The position numbers and the translations under genes were made by a program. A stretch of DNA of 15,884 nt from the NCBI GenBank assembly GCA_035457505.1, contig DATIBL010000098.1, forward strand, positions 1 through 15,884. The letters run 5' to 3'. Under the pieces are notes generated by a model. That model worked only from the letters and a program-made list of their open reading frames with translations, had not been told where the DNA came from and searched no databases. The stretch comes from DATIBL01 sp035457505. GTDB taxonomy: Bacteria > Patescibacteriota > Minisyncoccia > Phycocordibacterales > UBA6899. Shown piece by piece: positions 15,101 to 15,884 of the stretch (position 1 is its first letter; every line of letters starts with the position of its first letter).

Positions 15101-15884
15101 GAACGGCGATTGGTTCATTGACAACGTGACAGTTTTCCCGAATCAGATCATTACGCTTTTTATCGATTCCGGTGCGGACGCGAATGAAGCCGTGACGGTC
15201 GGAAAATATACCACTGCGGGAGATATCGGCGGATTCGTGCTCGCAGAGCGCTGGGTCACTGTCGGCTCTGCGTCGACCACCGCATCACATACGCTCGCCG
15301 ACCTCAGTTCCTACGACAACTCCGTCTCTGGTGACGAGGATCTCTTCTTTGATGTCGGCGCAGGCGGCGATTTTACCGCGTGCGTGGTGACGGGCTGCGG
15401 CGACGCGAGCGTGCGCGTGCTCGCGGGGAATACCTTCCGCCCCAATGCATCGACAGGAAAGACACTCAACATGTTCGACATGCGGCTTGAGGGTATCCTC
15501 GCGTCCGATGCGAATACATTCAAACTTGGCGGGCATTGGCGCAATCTCGGCACCCTGCTCGCGCACACATCGACATTCGTTTTCAATGCGACGACTTCGA
15601 CTCGAACGATCGACTCGACGGGCGCAGCGCAGTCGATCTTCTACAACGTCACCTTCGGCGAGTCTGGGAGTACGGCGCAGTGGAATCTTTCATCGCCCCT
15701 GACGGCCACAGGAACAACCGCGATCTCCTTCGGAACACTGTCGCCCGGCGCGAATGCGCTCACGCTCGAGGGTGATCTCACGATCGGCGCGAGTGGAATC
15801 TTCGCAAAGGGGAGTGCAACGACGACCTTCTCCGGCGCGACGGCGAAGACGTGGACGGATAATACAGCCTCCAAACAGGATCTC
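6138..15884 (+). CDS. Giant membrane-tethered mosaic surface protein, N-terminal 3,249 residues (open at window end)
   Basis: One frame runs without a stop from the ATG at 6138 to the last base; the C-terminus lies outside. A basic N-terminus and a hydrophobic helix (about 21-40) form a signal anchor. A Pro/Ser/Ala/Glu-rich stalk follows (about 95-255), then a beta-sandwich (272-398), a Cys-containing region (420-665), DUF2341 (669-763), further beta-rich regions, a macroglobulin-like domain (about 1285-1392, with TDRSVYVPGD and IRDPSG), three tail-collar-like modules (1508-1829), a module ending in the motif YCFR..GTPL..Y..YPE (about 1835-2018), two Fn3-like modules, paired TWALIPD beta-sandwiches, a W-N-G-x-x-W propeller and a beta-solenoid. 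Such giant proteins are known from CPR genomes and are thought to be adhesins; the exact target is unknown. No catalytic motif was recognised. Long minus-strand frames across this gene are shadows. Confidence 0.9.
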   Translation, partial: MRRIVAFGALAIRAVRARFRYVLALVAIIVLFSAAGFVIAEREAVLYVFPNMIGGEGWENPDGALIQDYSPDAQFGDVARDASAWVAMGELKEAALTPVENTQGAMPEEGEPQPAAPVSSESQSEPTDDSAESNVPAATPDASAAPASAEPPLSEPSPSESAPTDGALRTPSTFTDLIATFASAPRAFAQDLMPAATIESADQNSVPEGATDSVSSDDPMAAPEVFLPASTETSTPAGTETASTSIEGIVDRVLDAIREDDRAPASARSVALCVTVGVPCRLLEFSGFGIGGALEGRVFSGATLEVSVASLGGEADGIHDTLIARAYHDGVWTLLGEEELSEERSGATRGGYLSFPLDPIDAWEDLDDLTLVIEYVNASGAAAEVRVDSAWISATYEAADLLDTESTSPANVIRTLAVKDAAMRADRRDTLALPDRSAVRFVHASERANAKLLIKTDRETYRALGSIETYFNVTNLSSEPEEFHLEFHAPTSSARFRTLERWTRGVPISVATLATKPVAYFCESGWMATTSEETRYACAMPEEVRTCDELNQDGTNCVAGGARTDVGLETISRDAWKPLLLDRGSFRDESGLFARAIEAIVGELPEDAIPDAASERSYAPETILLAPGQTAYFRAAIDVPMNARGEFFIEAAARSGAFGLVDLGWEGSWNWRIPIAIDQSGLAEAMQFVVPVDLSLAPDAFWSRVMESGADIRFSDALGTRELPFWLADWDRERREGRAWVAIGAPSHGTSTMIQLYYGDPDATPISDPILPFRTDVPTPRYRLLGSSQSDVTVHVLALADGVTAGFSDGELKVLSRGESLVADVPAGSIVRADGPIEASAYAPEASAWLVPYSYAGEQFMTVDPSIARMLEPALAEAERSIDFLPLGETEREIVDADGNGEGIDVIPSSTVSIPLPDSRSARFLSDGPVLAALAMDASRVPLAPIAGEPLLGLALGRSVIGAFSDGTGFTVFCERGIRRDIDGRRAGAVVQNDSCAIGSGENADAFRIAPTRGALALAFMDPLRVPEAAPRSAWSAHYALPDATDRIIVLCDGDRSTEVGVFAPTRTLLASSTCVARGAFPAHAIIDAPLGTVFPASSDVRSLDIPSRTFGLYVRSAGSDPSRGTVRMQGSVGSRGATPLSAPALFGGEEFVIPGEHRLLDRNDDGEPVVHANDLVIEKREFSAREKPTFTFRYRDRAEGPIDSIREAFGARPFVVERVRVVHQHLGEIPVTAEIVYGEGFEWTLTLADGMEKLRPGKYRLEVTIDDSGEEVTDAFDFFFGVLALNTDRSVYVPGDTMHLAMGALSDNGNTICDARLKLWIRDPSGVETEIPVKQSGMCNGNNIVDVPDYTADYPVAATGLYRIKLVRFDGEENMAAQSEEEIEVRESVPYVVERSGPTRIYPLAHYPMTITIRALRDFSGRVIEKIPGDFTVIDRGNADLEREGDAITASWDLTMLEGETRTFTYTFDAPDRSPYLFRVGPLTLAADEGPGFVEARTWQIASDAAGKMMIYWDRAYTPTGWTCVSCLTTDPFYQRFAVGSSTFGGSGGTATHTPTAAATIYVTASTGVGPNTTNNTNNAPLNHTHTLTPQIGAASNNPAYRELRVLQSNSAGDPASIPGGAIAMFDIASSSLPSGWYRYAPLDGRFPRGENGSVSTGGSATHTHTATGTLSTSVGSGFRSQTNVASGASVTHTHTLSATTTTTMNHEPPYVEVLYAQLPATSTPSNYMIGMWDNTPPDGWVSLSDEAGTFSGKFLKASTTYGATGGSSSHAHGDLLNATTSAPSATNNYNASASNAQAPGTHTHQIDITGFSTDDHTPRYVEVVFAKRLSGIVLYAQNTYRIYANTNAITPTDPWPTGPSDLDENTPINSAAISTKPGSIVRLRMSLGVANSTSTPGIDAFKLQYAQTTDCAGTLNWSDVSSVGSTTALWRGYNNAAVTDGATLASLLLSTASSTESYTEANPSTTTPNQIDIGKEGEWDWVVEQHLANAGVNYCFRMTLSDGTPLNTYAAYPEILTNAAPNQAELLALFDNEKIGTTSPAFTFSASDPEGNDLDYEIQIDTSSIFAAPVVDRDSTVNPELFDNVSNPVNKAPFNSGDTITTQVTGLSNNTTYWWRVRAKDPNGSNAWGAWSTARSFTTDTTVTVSTWFQTTDPQFNNGNTLVGVEATTTDSVTLISGSTTGAFYGPLIDFDVRTIGTVWGSLAFNDLESAGDIKYHLEYLSATDTWALIPDGDLGGNLAGFDASPVSLLSIDPNTYDRIRIRADFTNIAGSPRLNDWTLSWGFTVNTPTLYVPFDNAIVSTTTPVFEFLATDPQSDSVTYQISWSTSPLFTSSTTRESNFHAGFQNLSNPPDTDPFDSGGRMRFTVQGADALTGSSTYFWRVRARDPLGGNTYSFWSDVWSHTVSTTTTVATWYQTADGQFDTDALTSFEIYGAGSLRVATNTGEAMIAYGEGTVQTPRYRIWNGTALGGESSALGVGATIQWVVLRASSVIGEYMLATLGSDRDVNVQVYDDGAWGNAMEMTSSAPSLSTRGFDVAYETLSGRALVVSCDGNADPSYRIWDGAAWAATGTIDVTGSNNCEWVRLASDPVSDEIILLERDTGSRYEAQVWNGTSWGSTTTLGSMIEFAHEGMAVEYEESGNQAIIAVSNGGNANFTWSAWNGTSWSAPATQGLGDDFEWGNLRRDRGSDAMTLCYVDHDNDIGAVRWNGAAWIAFVELETAGATKDGRDVDCVYENTAGRDAFSFVGYSDTTNTRYRYWNGAAWQAEASISTIANTFTDQLARAMDDRILGVFFENATLDLEFSDWNGTAWSATQTIEGSPSVTTSPYGEPFMIATKNPPTRATIISTSIDFDDGVSPAWKRISWSSSQYGSSTLAIQVEYLNASGTWALIPDSDLPNNSVGTTTGPISIGSLDTVIYNQIRLRGSGTCVLGACPYLHDWRVEWAEGIRISGTAKEHNLTTNVLSGTVGVAVNGNLQVGKTGTIVNGDWFIDNVTVFPNQIITLFIDSGADANEAVTVGKYTTAGDIGGFVLAERWVTVGSASTTASHTLADLSSYDNSVSGDEDLFFDVGAGGDFTACVVTGCGDASVRVLAGNTFRPNASTGKTLNMFDMRLEGILASDANTFKLGGHWRNLGTLLAHTSTFVFNATTSTRTIDSTGAAQSIFYNVTFGESGSTAQWNLSSPLTATGTTAISFGTLSPGANALTLEGDLTIGASGIFAKGSATTTFSGATAKTWTDNTASKQDL
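8142..8426 (+). other. DUF2341 domain in the giant protein
   Basis: Residues about 669-763 begin WNWRIPIAID and contain SGADIRFSDALGTRELPFWL, WVAIGAP and LYYGDP. These are the family's standard blocks (D-I-R-F, L-P-x-W, W-V, I-x-L-Y-Y-G). DUF2341 is a beta-sandwich found in secreted and surface proteins and related to carbohydrate-binding folds; its ligand is generally unknown. Confidence 0.8.
10659..11624 (+). repeat. Three tandem tail-collar-like modules with H-x-H motifs
   Basis: The modules are 10659-10964, 10998-11294 and 11319-11624, each about 100 residues. Each opens with a hydrophobic strand, then P-x-G-W (TPTGW, LPSGW, PPDGW), a Gly-rich loop (module two has DGRFPRGE), paired His motifs (THTPT and HTHTL; THTHT and THTHT; SHAHG and THTHQ) and a closing strand (AYRELRV, PYVEVLY, RYVEVVF). 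P-x-G-W, GRFPRG and H-x-H clusters are the signature of phage tail collar/short tail fibre domains (for example T4 gp12), where His pairs in trimers bind metal. The resemblance is by motif and order; no search was run. Confidence 0.65.
11640..12190 (+). other. Conserved surface-protein module with YCFR and YPE motifs
   Basis: Residues about 1835-2018 of the giant protein include IVRLRMSLGVANS, FKLQYAQTTDC, LNWSDVSS and a C-terminal NYCFRMTLSDGTPL..Y..YPE motif. This combination recurs in large CPR and metagenomic surface proteins, as far as I recall; I know no assigned function. It is probably a beta-sandwich with one disulfide (the two Cys are near DC and YC). Confidence 0.45.
12201..13409 (+). 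repeat. Two Fn3-like modules in the giant protein
   Basis: Copies are 12201-12611 and 12999-13409, 411 bases each. Shared blocks are P-x-F-x-F-x-A-x-D-P, an acidic D-x-V-x-Y/L-x-Y-x-I strand, Y-x-W-R-V-R-A-x-D-P and a tail T-V-x-T-W-F/Y-Q-T-x-D-x-Q-F (TWFQTTDPQF, TWYQTADGQF). The Y-W-R-V-R-A strand before a G-x-x-S-x-W turn is typical of fibronectin type III-like folds. The equal length suggests an internal duplication that has diverged. Confidence 0.7.
12640..12990 (+). repeat. TWALIPD beta-sandwich module, copy 1
   Basis: It carries FDVRTIGTVWGSLAF, then YLSATDTWALIPDGDL (12801-12848), YDRIRIRADF and LNDWTLSW. It follows directly on the TWFQTTDPQF tail of the first Fn3-like module. Copy 2 at about 14628-14985 has the same blocks. 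The predicted fold is a beta-sandwich; the ligand is unknown. Confidence 0.6.
13410..14625 (+). repeat. Eight W-N-G-x-x-W units of about 49 residues, likely beta-propeller
   Basis: The lead Trp/Tyr codons are at 13533, 13677, 13827, 13974, 14124, 14265, 14421 and 14562, an average spacing of 147 bases (49 codons). The motifs are WNGTAL, YDDGAW, WDGAAW, WNGTSW, WNGTSW, WNGAAW, WNGAAW and WNGTAW. Each is followed by a Ser/Thr-rich turn and a strand, then an acidic D-x-V/E-x-V strand. A strict period near 49 with an aromatic-N-G-aromatic turn is typical of beta-propeller blades such as those of lectins and sialidase-like repeats. Eight units would make one eight-bladed propeller. No Asp-box (S-x-D-x-G-x-x-W) is seen. 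Confidence 0.6.
14628..14985 (+). repeat. TWALIPD beta-sandwich module, copy 2
   Basis: It carries STSIDFDDGVSPAWKRISW, YLNASGTWALIPDSDL (14787-14834), YNQIRLRGSG and LHDWRVEW, aligning block by block with 12640-12990. Two extra Cys (CVLGAC) sit in the loop before the last strand, absent from copy 1. The propeller separates this copy from its Fn3-like partner. Confidence 0.6.
15390..15884 (+). other. Start of a Gly/Ser/Thr-rich beta-solenoid region
   Basis: The last 165 residues are short strands with turns such as GGHWRNLGTLLAHTSTFVF, TRTIDSTGAAQSIFYNVTF and LTLEGDLTIGASGIF. The G-x-W-x-N-x-G-T-F and s-t-G-x-x-F-Y-N-V-T-F patterns are those of right-handed beta-helix or autotransporter-like stalks. 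The region continues beyond the window. Confidence 0.55.

Overview
The window looks like a piece of genome from a Patescibacteria/CPR (Parcubacteria-like) bacterium. That rests on protein type, not on a marker gene. The genes encode long exported proteins made of Ig-like, cohesin, dockerin, peptidoglycan-binding and DUF2341 modules separated by Thr/Ser/Pro/Gly-rich linkers, a mix typical of this group. GC content is fairly high by eye, and GATCG is very frequent. TGA ends the first reading frame, so UGA is not recoded.

Layout, all real genes on the + strand. 1-156: the 3' end of a gene whose C-terminus resembles a SUMF1/formylglycine-generating-enzyme-like fold. 188-1888: a secreted multidomain protein ending in a type I dockerin with two calcium loops. 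1935-3233: an exported protein with a coiled coil, a peptidoglycan-binding domain and a C-terminal Ig-like domain. 3362-3895: an Hsp20 small heat-shock protein with an enlarged internal loop, preceded by a consensus promoter and a five-codon minicistron. 3920-5386: a membrane-anchored cohesin protein with a cytoplasmic coiled-coil tail, probably co-transcribed with hsp20. 5387-6137: a 751-bp gap holding four degenerate repeats, a GT/GC tract, an inverted repeat, and the promoter and leader of the next gene. 6138-15884: one uninterrupted reading frame of at least 3,249 codons, still open at the window end, encoding a giant membrane-tethered surface protein.

The giant protein is a mosaic: N-terminal membrane segment, Pro/Ser/Ala/Glu-rich stalk, beta-sandwich regions, a DUF2341 domain, a macroglobulin-like domain, three tandem phage tail-collar-like modules with H-x-H motifs, two Fn3-like modules, a pair of related beta-sandwich modules, an eight-unit W-N-G-x-x-W repeat of about 49 residues that looks like a beta-propeller, and the start of a beta-solenoid.

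The genes read as a cell-surface locus. The cohesin anchor could hold the dockerin protein by a calcium-dependent cohesin-dockerin bond, the peptidoglycan-binding protein could attach to the wall, and the giant protein could be a long adhesin for contacting a host or neighbouring cells. These joint roles are inferred from domain content. The most unusual elements are the local cohesin/dockerin pair, the collar-like modules in a bacterial surface protein, and the intergenic repeats whose differences look like codon-level changes on the minus strand.
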